A stretch of DNA of 64,000 bases from Ga0077527 sp038106575 (GTDB taxonomy: Bacteria; Pseudomonadota; Gammaproteobacteria; Burkholderiales; SG8-41), in contig JAYOED010000001.1 in the NCBI GenBank assembly GCA_038106575.1, positions 21,410 to 85,409 on the forward strand, read 5' to 3'. Shown one piece after another: positions 25,563 through 34,699 of the stretch; the first letter of the stretch is position 1; every line of letters begins with the position of its first letter. Position numbers and translations under genes: made by a program. The notes under the pieces are model-generated. The model made no database searches. It was given only the letters and a program-made list of their open reading frames with translations, and was not told where the DNA came from.

Positions 25563-26550
25563 ATGGCATCGAAAGCTTTTTCAAGCCCAAGATGCCCCCG
25601 TCGATTGGCGTTGACATCAGTTCGTCCGCGGTCAAAATAGTGGAGGTTGCCGATGCGGGCAAGGGTTGCTACCGCCTGGAGAGGCAAGCCATCGAGCCCC
25701 TGCCCCCGGAATCCGTCGTCGAGGGAAACATTAACAATCACGACGCGATCATCGAAGCTGTCAAGCGATGCCACAAAAAACTGGGCAGCAATTTCAAGAA
25801 TCTCGCGCTGGCACTGCCCAACGCCGCCGTCATCAGCAACAAGATTCTCGTTTCAGCGGGCCAGAACGACGATGATCTTGGTAATGAAGTCGAGTTGCGG
25901 GCCAACGAATACATCCGGTTTTCCCTAGACGAGGTTAATCTGGATTACCAGATCGTGGTCCCGGCTTCGAACAGCCCCGAGGACTTGGAGGTAATGATCG
26001 CGGCTTCGCGCAAGGACAAAATTGAAGTCTTTGTCGCCCTAGCCGAGGGCGCAAGATAAAAAGCGCTCGTAATCGATGTTGATTTTTTTCGCCGCGCGAT
26101 CGGCTTTCGAATTGATCAAAGCGGCCATGCCGGAGCGGGGGTATGACATTAACATTGCTGTCGTTGATATCGGCGCGTCAACGACGAACGTCAACGTGCC
26201 GCAAAATAATCAATCGGTTTACATTTGCGAACAGCCCTTCGGCGGTGCGCAGCTGACCCAAAACATCCAGAACAAGTTCTGGCTTTCCGCAGAAGAGGAC
26301 GAATCGGCCAAGCGGGCAGGTGGTCTTCCCAATAATTATGAATCCGAGGTTCTGCAGCCTTTTATGGATTCACGGGGACTCGGAATCGCACGCGCGACAC
26401 AGTGCTTTTTCTCATCCACGCAATACAAAAGGTTGACCATATGCGTGTGTGCCGCGATTCCCGGCATGGATGAAGCGGTCGCCAAACATACCCATGTTTA
26501 GACTTCCGTCGCCAATCCCTTCTTCAGCATGGCCATGTCGTCGAATATCC
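25563..26550 (+). pseudogene. pilM: pilM remnant (type IV pilus inner-membrane platform protein)
   Basis: The locus begins where pilM normally begins, divergent from PBP1A, but is broken repeatedly. The ATG at 25563 is out of frame with the body; the expected start (M-A-I-E-S-F-F-K-P-K) needs one base restored at about 25567. The body reads IGVDISSSAVKIVEV and VELRANEYIRFSLDEVNLDY, then meets TAA at 26057-26059 inside EGAR-KALVIDVDFF. A T7 run at about 26082-26088 shifts frame into FFAARSAFELIKAAMPE, VVDIGASTTNVNV and EQPFGGAQLTQNI. A TAG ends that frame at about 26501, just before VANPFFSMAMSS, where pilM similarity stops, 30-40 residues short of the usual end. PilM is an actin-like cytoplasmic ring protein that binds PilN. 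Confidence 0.88.
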
Positions 26551-26913
26551 TTCGCTAAAACCTGAAACAGGATGCGCCGTCGCTGAAGGTCAAGCTGCAG
26601 GTCACGCCGGACGACAACGTCATCATGAACCTCAGAATCAACAAGGACGGCGTCGGACAACACACCCTGTTAGGGCCTTAGATTGATACCAAGCAGATTT
26701 CAACGTTTAGATGGTGGAACCTTGGTCATTGGCGGCATCTACACTCAGGACGATCGTTCCACGACGACAAAGGTTCCGGTTCTCGGCGATCTACCTTATG
26801 TCGGGTTTATCTTCAAAAACAACCAACGGGTTGATGACCAGCTTAAGCTACTGATCTTCGTTACCCCGAAAATCCTCAAGGAAGGCGCGACTTTGCGCAA
26901 ATTCATTCCGTAA
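26551..26913 (+). pseudogene. pilQ: pilQ 3' remnant (type IV pilus secretin)
   Basis: Directly after the pilM fragment comes the C-terminal end of the PilQ secretin: APSLKVKLQVTPDDNVIMNL, RINKDGVGQHTL, a TAG at 26679-26681, IDTKQIST, a short in/del, then GGTLVIGGIYTQDDRSTTTK, VPVLGDLPYVGFIFKNN and LLIFVTPKIL. The rest of pilQ and all of pilN, pilO and pilP, which normally lie between, are gone. This is a deletion junction joining pilM to pilQ, with later point decay. It is followed, as in intact genomes, by aroK. No functional secretin can be made from this locus. Confidence 0.9.
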
Positions 26914-26920
26914 GGAACAG

Positions 26921-26953
26921 GGGTGGCGCTGTTGCGCCGCCCTTTTTGTTTTT
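26921..26953 (+). terminator. Rho-independent terminator after the pil remnant
   Basis: GGGTGGCGC and GCGCCGCCC pair over nine bases (one G-U) around a four-base loop and are followed by TTTTTGTTTTT. The intact terminator survives although the operon before it has decayed. Confidence 0.88.
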
Positions 26954-26997
26954 GGCTCTCGCCACTGCATGCAACCGCCTTCCGCTAGAATCGAGGC

Positions 26998-27567
26998 ATG
27001 CAATCTATTGAACATTCTCCTCGGTCCGGTCCGGGCAATATTTTCCTCGTCGGACTGATGGGCGCCGGCAAAACTACAGTGGGCCGCATGCTAGCCAAAC
27101 GCACCGGCAAGACCTTTTATGATTCCGATGCTGAAATCGAACGCACGACCGGGGTCAAAATACCATTGATATTTGAAATCGAAGGAGAGGCGGGCTTCCG
27201 GGCGCGCGAGGAAAAAATGATTGAAGCGCTGACAGCCAAGCAAGGAATCGTTCTCGCTACCGGCGGGGGTGCTGTGCTAACGTCGGCGAACCGAAATTCA
27301 CTGCAAGGACGCGGATGCGTAATCTACCTGCGCGCCCAGCCCGAAGACTTGTGGCGACGCACTCGCCGTGACCGCAATCGTCCCCTACTGCAGACGCAGG
27401 ATCCGCTGGCAACCCTGAAGGAATTGCATGCACAGCGCGATCCTCTGTATTCCGAATTGGCTGACCTTGTCGTTGATACCGGGGTACAAACCGTATCTTC
27501 CCTGACATCTCATATTCAGCATCGTCTGACCGAACTGGATCTTCGCGACGGGCGGGCTCAAATCTGA
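26998..27567 (+). CDS. aroK: Shikimate kinase
   Basis: A P-loop kinase of 189 residues that phosphorylates shikimate at the 3-OH. It has Walker A GLMGAGKTTVGRML, the shikimate-binding DSDAEIERTTG (Asp) and GFRAREEKMIEAL (Arg), the VLATGGGAV glycine loop and the lid arginines in RRTRRDRNRPLLQ. It is followed after 10 bp by aroB, the standard pilQ-aroK-aroB-dgt order, here retained next to a ruined pil locus. Confidence 0.96.
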   Translation: MQSIEHSPRSGPGNIFLVGLMGAGKTTVGRMLAKRTGKTFYDSDAEIERTTGVKIPLIFEIEGEAGFRAREEKMIEALTAKQGIVLATGGGAVLTSANRNSLQGRGCVIYLRAQPEDLWRRTRRDRNRPLLQTQDPLATLKELHAQRDPLYSELADLVVDTGVQTVSSLTSHIQHRLTELDLRDGRAQI

Positions 27568-27577
27568 AACCACTCTC

Positions 27578-28687
27578 ATGGTAAAACCGACCCCTGTTAC
27601 GGAATTGAAGGTTAATCTGGCAGACCGCAGCTATCCCATCCATATCGGGCCTGGTCTGTTAGGACGTGGCGAACTCATAGCAAAACATCTGTCGCAGCCC
27701 CGGGTTGCCGTTATTACCAACGTTATCGTCGCGCCCCTGTATCTTGATGCCCTCATGACGGCCCTCAATAAGCACCGAATTTCCGTCGAATCCATCATTC
27801 TTCCGGATGGCGAAGACCAGAAAACCTGGCATTCTCTCAACAAGATTTTTGACGCATTGCTGTCCGCCCGCGCGGAACGAAAAACCACTTTGATCGCCTT
27901 GGGGGGCGGGGTCATCGGGGATCTGACCGGATTTGCTGCTGCGACATTCCAACGTGGCGCACCTTATCTGCAGGTGCCGACCACTCTGCTTGCCCAGGTG
28001 GATTCTTCGGTCGGCGGAAAGACAGCCATCAATCACCCGTTCGGCAAAAACATGATCGGGGCGTTTTACCAGCCAAAAGCCGTCATTGCCGATACCGATA
28101 CGCTGAAGACGCTCCCCGATCGCGAACTCTCGGCGGGTCTTGCCGAAGTCATCAAATACGGTCTGATCGGAGATGAGGCATTTTTCGTCTGGCTGGAATC
28201 AAACATTGAAAACCTGCTTGCGCGTGATCCGGCTGCACTGACTCATGCCATCGAGGTTTCATGCCGCAATAAAGCCGTCATAGTCGCAAAAGATGAAACG
28301 GAACAGGGTGTGCGGGCATTGCTTAATCTCGGTCATACCTTTGGTCACGCCATTGAGTCGGGGCTTGGCTACGGCCAGTGGCTTCACGGTGAGGCTGTAG
28401 CCGCCGGTATGGTAATTGCCGCACGCGTATCGGAACGCATGGGGTTGCTGGACCGGTCTTCGGTTCAACGAACTATCGAGCTTCTTAAACGTGCCCGATT
28501 ACCCGTGCTTGGCCCTGTACTCGGGGTTGATCGTTATATCGAATTGATGGGTCACGACAAAAAAGTGGAAGGGGGAGAAATCCGCTTCGTCCTATTGCGT
28601 AGGATTGGGGAGGCCTTTACCAGCGCTCGTGTCCCTGCTGAAACCCTTGCAATCGTTCTTGGCAGCGAAGGCGTCCATGCCGGCTGA
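27578..28687 (+). CDS. aroB: 3-Dehydroquinate synthase
   Basis: A 369-residue NAD- and metal-dependent enzyme that converts DAHP to 3-dehydroquinate in aromatic amino-acid synthesis. Motifs include PDGEDQKTW, GGGVIGDLTGFAAATFQRG, VPTTLLAQVDSSVGGKTAIN, the Glu ligand in LSAGLAEVIKYGLI, and the His ligands in LGHTFGHAIE and QWLHGEAVAAGM. The downstream dgt ATG lies inside its 3' end, an overlap of 11 bp, so the two are probably co-translated. Confidence 0.96.
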   Translation: MVKPTPVTELKVNLADRSYPIHIGPGLLGRGELIAKHLSQPRVAVITNVIVAPLYLDALMTALNKHRISVESIILPDGEDQKTWHSLNKIFDALLSARAERKTTLIALGGGVIGDLTGFAAATFQRGAPYLQVPTTLLAQVDSSVGGKTAINHPFGKNMIGAFYQPKAVIADTDTLKTLPDRELSAGLAEVIKYGLIGDEAFFVWLESNIENLLARDPAALTHAIEVSCRNKAVIVAKDETEQGVRALLNLGHTFGHAIESGLGYGQWLHGEAVAAGMVIAARVSERMGLLDRSSVQRTIELLKRARLPVLGPVLGVDRYIELMGHDKKVEGGEIRFVLLRRIGEAFTSARVPAETLAIVLGSEGVHAG

Positions 28688-29801
28688 ACTGATGTCTTAC
28701 GCTGCAGGGGTGACCCGCTCTCGCGGACGCCGTCATCGTGAAGCGCCTCCGCGGGGTAGAACCGAATACCAGCGGGATCGCGATCGTATCATCCACTCCA
28801 CTGCATTCAGGCGGCTTGAGTACAAGACCCAGGTTTTCGTCAATCACGAAGGCGACCTTTTCCGTACTCGCCTGACGCACAGCCTTGAGGTGGCCCAGCT
28901 TGGAAGATCGATCGCACGCAGACTGGGACTGGACGAAGACCTGACGGAAGCTATCGCTCTCGCGCATGATCTCGGACACACACCGTTCGGCCATACCGGA
29001 CAGGATGCGCTTAATTCGTGCATGCGGCCCTACGGGGGGTTCGAACACAACCTCCAGTCACTGCGGGTAGTCGACGTTCTCGAGCAGAGTTACGGCGCGT
29101 TTGACGGACTCAATCTGACTTTCGAAACGCGTGAAGGCATCCTCAAACATTGTTCGCTCAAAAACGCCCGCCCGCTGGGTGATGTTGGCGAAAGGTTTCT
29201 CAGGCGTCAGCGTCCAGGACTCGAGGCCCAGATTGCCAATGTCGCGGATGAAATTGCCTACAACAACCACGACGTCGACGACGGCATCCGTTCCGGCCTC
29301 TTGAATATCGAAAAGCTGTTGTCAGTGGCCATTTTCCGTCGGCATATGCGGGCGGCATTGAAGGCGTTTCCCAAAATCGACGGACGACGCCTGGTGCATG
29401 AAACCGTCCGACGCATGATCAATACCTTGGTGACCGATCTGATCCGCCATAGCGCCGCAACAATTCGGCATTACGCACCGCAATCCATTGATGAAGTGCG
29501 ACGTGCGCCGGTGATGATCGGTTTTTCTGAACGAATCCAGCGCGATCAAACCGAACTCAAGCAGTTCCTGCGCGCCAACCTGTACCGCCATTACCGGGTA
29601 TCCCGAATGAGTGCTAAGGCGCGTCGCATCATCAACGAACTGTTCCAGGCTTTTCTAACAGAACCCGGGCTACTGCCCCCCGAATTCCAGGGCCGAGCCC
29701 TTGACGGTGCGCCGCGTGCAATCGCCGACTACATTGCCGGCATGACCGATCGTTACGCCATCGCCGAATACCGACGCCTGTTTTCCATCGAAGTCGGCTG
29801 A
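28677..29801 (+). CDS. dgt: Deoxyguanosinetriphosphate triphosphohydrolase-like protein
   Basis: An HD-domain dNTPase of about 374 residues that removes triphosphate from dGTP or other dNTPs. Metal-site motifs are RTRLTHSLEVAQLGR and the HD pair in AIALAHDLGHTPFGHTG; a later Asp lies in NVADEIAYNNHDVDDG. The N-terminal stretch TEYQRDRDRIIHSTAFRRLE is conserved in the type 2 subfamily. I chose the ATG at 28677 within the aroB end; the frame is open further up but without similarity. Confidence 0.92.
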   Translation: MPAELMSYAAGVTRSRGRRHREAPPRGRTEYQRDRDRIIHSTAFRRLEYKTQVFVNHEGDLFRTRLTHSLEVAQLGRSIARRLGLDEDLTEAIALAHDLGHTPFGHTGQDALNSCMRPYGGFEHNLQSLRVVDVLEQSYGAFDGLNLTFETREGILKHCSLKNARPLGDVGERFLRRQRPGLEAQIANVADEIAYNNHDVDDGIRSGLLNIEKLLSVAIFRRHMRAALKAFPKIDGRRLVHETVRRMINTLVTDLIRHSAATIRHYAPQSIDEVRRAPVMIGFSERIQRDQTELKQFLRANLYRHYRVSRMSAKARRIINELFQAFLTEPGLLPPEFQGRALDGAPRAIADYIAGMTDRYAIAEYRRLFSIEVG

Positions 29802-29966
29802 GTTTTTCTTGCGGTTTTCAGGGCCACGGATGGTTGTGGCAACCCTTTGATGGAGGTAGACTTATCGGGTTTCACTCCGGGTTCGTATTTTTTATTCTAC
29901 AGGTTGTGGCGTCGCAGCATTATTGACTACAACCATTTGATTTTAAGTGGTTTTAAAGAGGTTTTG

Positions 29967-32900
29967 ATGGCGCATCCACACTTGCCGCAACCCCAGGGCC
30001 TATACGACGGCGGTCACGAACACGACGCCTGCGGCGTCGGTTTCATCGCGCACATCAAAGGCAAGAAAAGTCACGACATCATCGAACAGGGCCTGACCAT
30101 TCTGCGCAACCTGACACACCGCGGCGCGGTCGGTGCAGACCCCAAAGCTTCCGACGGCGCTGGGATCATGATCCAGATTCCGGATGCGTTCTTTCACGAG
30201 GAAATGGCCAAGCAGGGCGTCAAGTTGCCGCCTCCCGGCCACTATGGCATCGGCATGGTGTTCCTGCCGCGAGAACCTGCTTCCAGACTGGCCTGCGAGT
30301 ATGAAATCGAGCGCGCGATCAAGGACGAAGGACAGACTTTGCTGGGCTGGCGCGACGTACCGGTCGACAGTGAGGACCTGGGCGAATCGGTGCGCGGAGT
30401 TGAGCCAATCATCCGCCAGGTGTTTATCGGCCGCAGTCCGGCCATCCGTGTCACCGACGCGCTGGAGCGCAAGCTCTACGTCATCCGCAAAAGCGCCGGG
30501 CACGCCATCCGCTCGCTGAAGCTGGCTCATGGCACCGAATTCTGGGTTCCGACGATGTCGGCGCGCACCATCGTCTACAAAGGTATGCTGATGCCGTCGC
30601 AGGTCGGAACCTATTACAAGGATTTGCAGGACCCACGGGTAGTTTCAGCGCTGGCATTGGTGCACCAGCGTTTTTCGACCAATACTTTCCCAACCTGGGA
30701 TCTGGCACACCCCTTCCGCATGATCGCCCACAACGGCGAGATCAACACCCTGCGCGGCAATGTCAACTGGGTACGTGCACGACAGGGTGCGATCTCCAGT
30801 CTCGTGCTTGGCAAGGATCTCGACAAGCTGTGGCCGGTGATTTATCCGGGGCAGTCAGATTCGGCTTCCTTTGACAACGCGCTCGAACTGCTGGTCATGA
30901 GCGGCTATTCGATCGCGCACGCCGTGATGATGATGATTCCGGAAGCGTGGGAAGGTCATGCCCTAATGGATCCCAGCCGCCGCGCTTTCTATGAATACCA
31001 TGCCGCCATGATGGAGCCTTGGGATGGTCCCGCTGCAATCGCGTTTTCCGACGGACGCCAGATCGGGGCAACCCTCGATCGCAACGGTTTGCGACCGGCG
31101 CGTTATATCGTCACTGACGATGATCTGGTCATAATGGGCTCGGAATGCGGCTGCCTGCCGATTCCTGAGGAAAAGATCGTCAAGAAGTGGCGCCTGCAGC
31201 CCGGCAAGATGTTCCTAGTCGATCTCGAAAAGGGACGAATCATTGACGACCGTGAACTCAAGGAGACTCTGGCCTCGGCCAAACCGTATTCCGAGTGGAT
31301 GGAGCGCATCCGCGTCAAGCTGGACGATGTAGAAAGCCAGAAAGTGCAACCGGAACGCAGCCGGGTACCGCTTTTCGACCGTCAACAAGCATTCGGTTAT
31401 ACCCAAGAAGACCTCAAGTTCCTGCTTGTGCCCATGGCCTGCAACGGCGAGGAGCCTACCGGCTCCATGGGTAACGATTCTCCTCTTGCCGTTTTATCAA
31501 ACAAGAACAAAGGGCTATATAACTACTTCAAACAGCTGTTCGCACAGGTCACCAATCCTCCCATTGATCCAATCCGAGAAGAACTGGTGACCTCGCTGGT
31601 GTCGTTCATCGGCCCCAGACCGAATCTGCTGGGCATTGATGAAATGAATCCGCCGATCAGGCTGGAAGTCAGCCAGCCAGTGCTCGATTTCTTTGAGATG
31701 GAAAAAATCCGGCACATCGAGGCTTACACCGACAGCAAATTCAAATCATTCGAACTCGATATCACTTATCCGGTGTCTTGGGGCAAGGAAGCCATCGAGG
31801 CCCGGCTGGCCAGCCTAGCGGCCCAGGCCGAGGATGCGGTGCGTGCCGGTTATTCGATCATTATCATTTCTGATCGCCGGGTCGACCGCGAATATGTCGG
31901 GGTTCCGGCGTTGCTCGCGCTCGCCACCGGTCATAACCACCTCGTCGACAAAGGGCTGCGCACCAGTGCTGGCCTGGTCATTGAAACCGGATCAGCAAGA
32001 GAAGTGCATCATTTCGCCCTGCTCGGCGGCTACGGCGCCGAAGCCGTACACCCTTATCTCGCGCTGGAAACCATACTGCACATGGCCGAGAGCGGCCAGA
32101 TGGGCGCCAATGTCGACGGCAACAAGGCCATCAAGAATTTCGTCAAGGCCGTCGGCAAGGGCTTGCGCAAAGTCATGTCGAAGATGGGCATCTCGACCTA
32201 CATGTCCTACACAGGCGCGCAGATTTTCGAAGCCATCGGCCTGTCGCGGACCCTGGTCGACAAATACTTTGTCGGAACGGTTTCCAACGTCGGCGGCATC
32301 GGCGTATTCGAGGTGGCCGAAGAAGCGATACGCACCCACCGTAGCGCATTCAGCGGCGACCCGGTACTTGCCGGCGCACTCGATGCCGGCGGCGAATATG
32401 CATGGCGGATACGTGGCGAAAATCACATGTGGACGCCGGACGCGATTGCCAAGCTGCAGCATGCTGCACGCACCAACAGCGCGTCGACGTACAAGGAATA
32501 TGCTAACCTGATCAACGATCAGTCAGCGCGGCACATGACATTCCGCGGACTGTTCGAGTTCCGCTTCGACCAGTGCACGCCGATAGCGATCGAGGAAGTC
32601 GAACCTGCGAAGGAAATCGTCAAACGCTTTTCCACCGGCGCCATGTCCCTGGGTTCGATATCGACTGAAGCCCACACCACGCTGGCCGTAGCCATGAATC
32701 GACTCGGTGGTAAATCCAACACCGGCGAGGGCGGCGAAGACCGCAAACGTTTTGCACCGGTCAAAGCCGGTGAATCGCTGATGTCACGGCTGGGACAGGG
32801 GCGCGTCGAGCAGGACATCGCCCTCCAGGAAGGCGATCTGCTGAAATCCAAAATTAAACAGGTCGCTTCGGGCCGTTTCGGCGTCACTGCCGAATATCTG

Positions 32901-34625
32901 GCCAGCGCCGAGCAGATACAGATCAAGATGGCTCAGGGCGCCAAGCCCGGTGAAGGCGGACAGCTGCCCGGACGCAAGGTTTCGGAATACATCGCCGAGC
33001 TACGCTATTCCACTCCAGGTGTTGAATTGATTTCGCCGCCGCCGCATCACGACATCTATTCGATTGAGGATCTGGCGCAGCTGATCCACGATCTGAAGAA
33101 CAGCAACTCCAGCGCTTCCATCAGCGTCAAGCTGGTATCCGAGGTCGGTGTCGGTACGGTGGCTGCCGGCGTTGCCAAAGCCAAGGCAGACCACGTCACT
33201 ATTTCAGGCCATGACGGCGGTACCGGCGCAAGCCCGTGGTCCTCGATCAAGCATGCGGGCACGCCCTGGGAACTCGGCCTTGCCGAAACCCAGCAGACCC
33301 TGGTGCTGAACCGGCTGCGCGGGCGTATCGCGGTGCAGGTCGACGGCCAGATAAAAACCGGGCGTGACGTCGTCATCGGCGCACTGCTCGGCGCAGACGA
33401 GTTCGGTTTCGCGACGGCCCCGCTGGTGGTCGAAGGCTGCATCATGATGCGCAAGTGCCATCTGAACACCTGCCCGGTGGGCGTCGCCACCCAGGATCCG
33501 GTGCTGCGCAAGAAGTTCTCCGGCAAACCGGAGCATGTCATCAATTACTTCTTCTTTGTCGCCGAGGAAATCCGCGAGCTGATGGCCCAGCTTGGCATCC
33601 GCAATTTCGACGACCTCATCGGCCGCTCCGATCTGCTTGACATGCGCAAAGGAATCGCCCACTGGAAAGCCCAAGGGCTTGATTTTAGTCAAATCTTCCA
33701 TCAGCCCCAGGTCGCGCCGGGGATCGCACGCTTCCACAACGAAAGCCAGAATCACGGTCTCGACAAGGCGCTAGACCACCGGCTGATCGAACTGGCTGGA
33801 CCAGCGCTCGAGCGTGGAGAAAAAGTATCGATCGACATGCCGATTCGCAACATCAATCGCACAGTGGGCACCATGCTCTCTGGCGAAGTTGCGAAGCGCT
33901 ATGGTCACGAGGGCTTGCCTGACGACACAATCCACGTGCGTTTTGCCGGCAGTGCTGGCCAGAGTCTGGGCGCATTCCTCGCCCGAGGCATCACTTTGGA
34001 TCTGATCGGCGATACCAACGACTACTGCGGCAAGGGCCTGTCGGGAGGGCGCATCATCGTTCAGCCCTCGCCTAAGTTCCGCGGCGAACCGACGCAGAAC
34101 ATTATCACCGGCAACGTCGTGCTTTACGGGGCGATTGCTGGGGAAGCCTATTTCCGCGGCGTCGCCGGGGAGCGGTTTGCCGTACGCAATTCGGGTGCGC
34201 ATGCCGTGGTAGAGGGTGTCGGCGATCATTGCTGCGAATACATGACCGGCGGCACAGTTGTCGTGCTGGGTTTAGCCGGACGCAATTTTGCCGCCGGCAT
34301 GTCCGGCGGCATCGCCTACGTTTACGACGAGGACAACAGCTTCGCCGCGCATTGCAATACGGCCATGGTCGCGCTCGAACCGCTGCTGACGGAAGCCGAA
34401 CAGGATGCAAAAGTACCGCGTGATGTCTGGCATCTCGGTGAGGCGGATGAAGTCATTGTCAAACGGATGATCGAAAATCAAGCTCAATTGACCGGCAGCA
34501 CCCGCGCGCAGCGGATACTCACTGACTGGTCGACAGAGCGCGCCAAATTCGTCAAGGTGTTCCCAAACGAATACCGGCGCGCACTTGGCGAACCGGGGGC
34601 GAAGGGCAAAAAAGTTGCGGCCTGA
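29967..34625 (+). CDS. gltB: Glutamate synthase (NADPH), large subunit
   Basis: A 1552-residue GOGAT alpha chain that makes glutamate from glutamine and 2-oxoglutarate. The propeptide ends at Cys22 (HEHDACGVGF), the N-terminal amidotransferase nucleophile. The FMN and 2-oxoglutarate site is in GEGGEDRKRF and ISGHDGGTGASPWSSIK; the three cysteines for the 3Fe-4S cluster are in CIMMRKCHLNTCPVGVA; the GXGXG beta-helix forms the C-terminus. The ATG at 29967, with AAAGAGG upstream, is preferred to an earlier in-frame ATG that would add 40 unrelated residues. gltD follows after 74 bp. Confidence 0.96.
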   Translation: MAHPHLPQPQGLYDGGHEHDACGVGFIAHIKGKKSHDIIEQGLTILRNLTHRGAVGADPKASDGAGIMIQIPDAFFHEEMAKQGVKLPPPGHYGIGMVFLPREPASRLACEYEIERAIKDEGQTLLGWRDVPVDSEDLGESVRGVEPIIRQVFIGRSPAIRVTDALERKLYVIRKSAGHAIRSLKLAHGTEFWVPTMSARTIVYKGMLMPSQVGTYYKDLQDPRVVSALALVHQRFSTNTFPTWDLAHPFRMIAHNGEINTLRGNVNWVRARQGAISSLVLGKDLDKLWPVIYPGQSDSASFDNALELLVMSGYSIAHAVMMMIPEAWEGHALMDPSRRAFYEYHAAMMEPWDGPAAIAFSDGRQIGATLDRNGLRPARYIVTDDDLVIMGSECGCLPIPEEKIVKKWRLQPGKMFLVDLEKGRIIDDRELKETLASAKPYSEWMERIRVKLDDVESQKVQPERSRVPLFDRQQAFGYTQEDLKFLLVPMACNGEEPTGSMGNDSPLAVLSNKNKGLYNYFKQLFAQVTNPPIDPIREELVTSLVSFIGPRPNLLGIDEMNPPIRLEVSQPVLDFFEMEKIRHIEAYTDSKFKSFELDITYPVSWGKEAIEARLASLAAQAEDAVRAGYSIIIISDRRVDREYVGVPALLALATGHNHLVDKGLRTSAGLVIETGSAREVHHFALLGGYGAEAVHPYLALETILHMAESGQMGANVDGNKAIKNFVKAVGKGLRKVMSKMGISTYMSYTGAQIFEAIGLSRTLVDKYFVGTVSNVGGIGVFEVAEEAIRTHRSAFSGDPVLAGALDAGGEYAWRIRGENHMWTPDAIAKLQHAARTNSASTYKEYANLINDQSARHMTFRGLFEFRFDQCTPIAIEEVEPAKEIVKRFSTGAMSLGSISTEAHTTLAVAMNRLGGKSNTGEGGEDRKRFAPVKAGESLMSRLGQGRVEQDIALQEGDLLKSKIKQVASGRFGVTAEYLASAEQIQIKMAQGAKPGEGGQLPGRKVSEYIAELRYSTPGVELISPPPHHDIYSIEDLAQLIHDLKNSNSSASISVKLVSEVGVGTVAAGVAKAKADHVTISGHDGGTGASPWSSIKHAGTPWELGLAETQQTLVLNRLRGRIAVQVDGQIKTGRDVVIGALLGADEFGFATAPLVVEGCIMMRKCHLNTCPVGVATQDPVLRKKFSGKPEHVINYFFFVAEEIRELMAQLGIRNFDDLIGRSDLLDMRKGIAHWKAQGLDFSQIFHQPQVAPGIARFHNESQNHGLDKALDHRLIELAGPALERGEKVSIDMPIRNINRTVGTMLSGEVAKRYGHEGLPDDTIHVRFAGSAGQSLGAFLARGITLDLIGDTNDYCGKGLSGGRIIVQPSPKFRGEPTQNIITGNVVLYGAIAGEAYFRGVAGERFAVRNSGAHAVVEGVGDHCCEYMTGGTVVVLGLAGRNFAAGMSGGIAYVYDEDNSFAAHCNTAMVALEPLLTEAEQDAKVPRDVWHLGEADEVIVKRMIENQAQLTGSTRAQRILTDWSTERAKFVKVFPNEYRRALGEPGAKGKKVAA

Positions 34626-34699
34626 CACAGGCATCAGACTGCACTGAAACAATTTTAATTTGTTCACCCTAGCGGGTGATGTACTGGGATCGGATTGTC

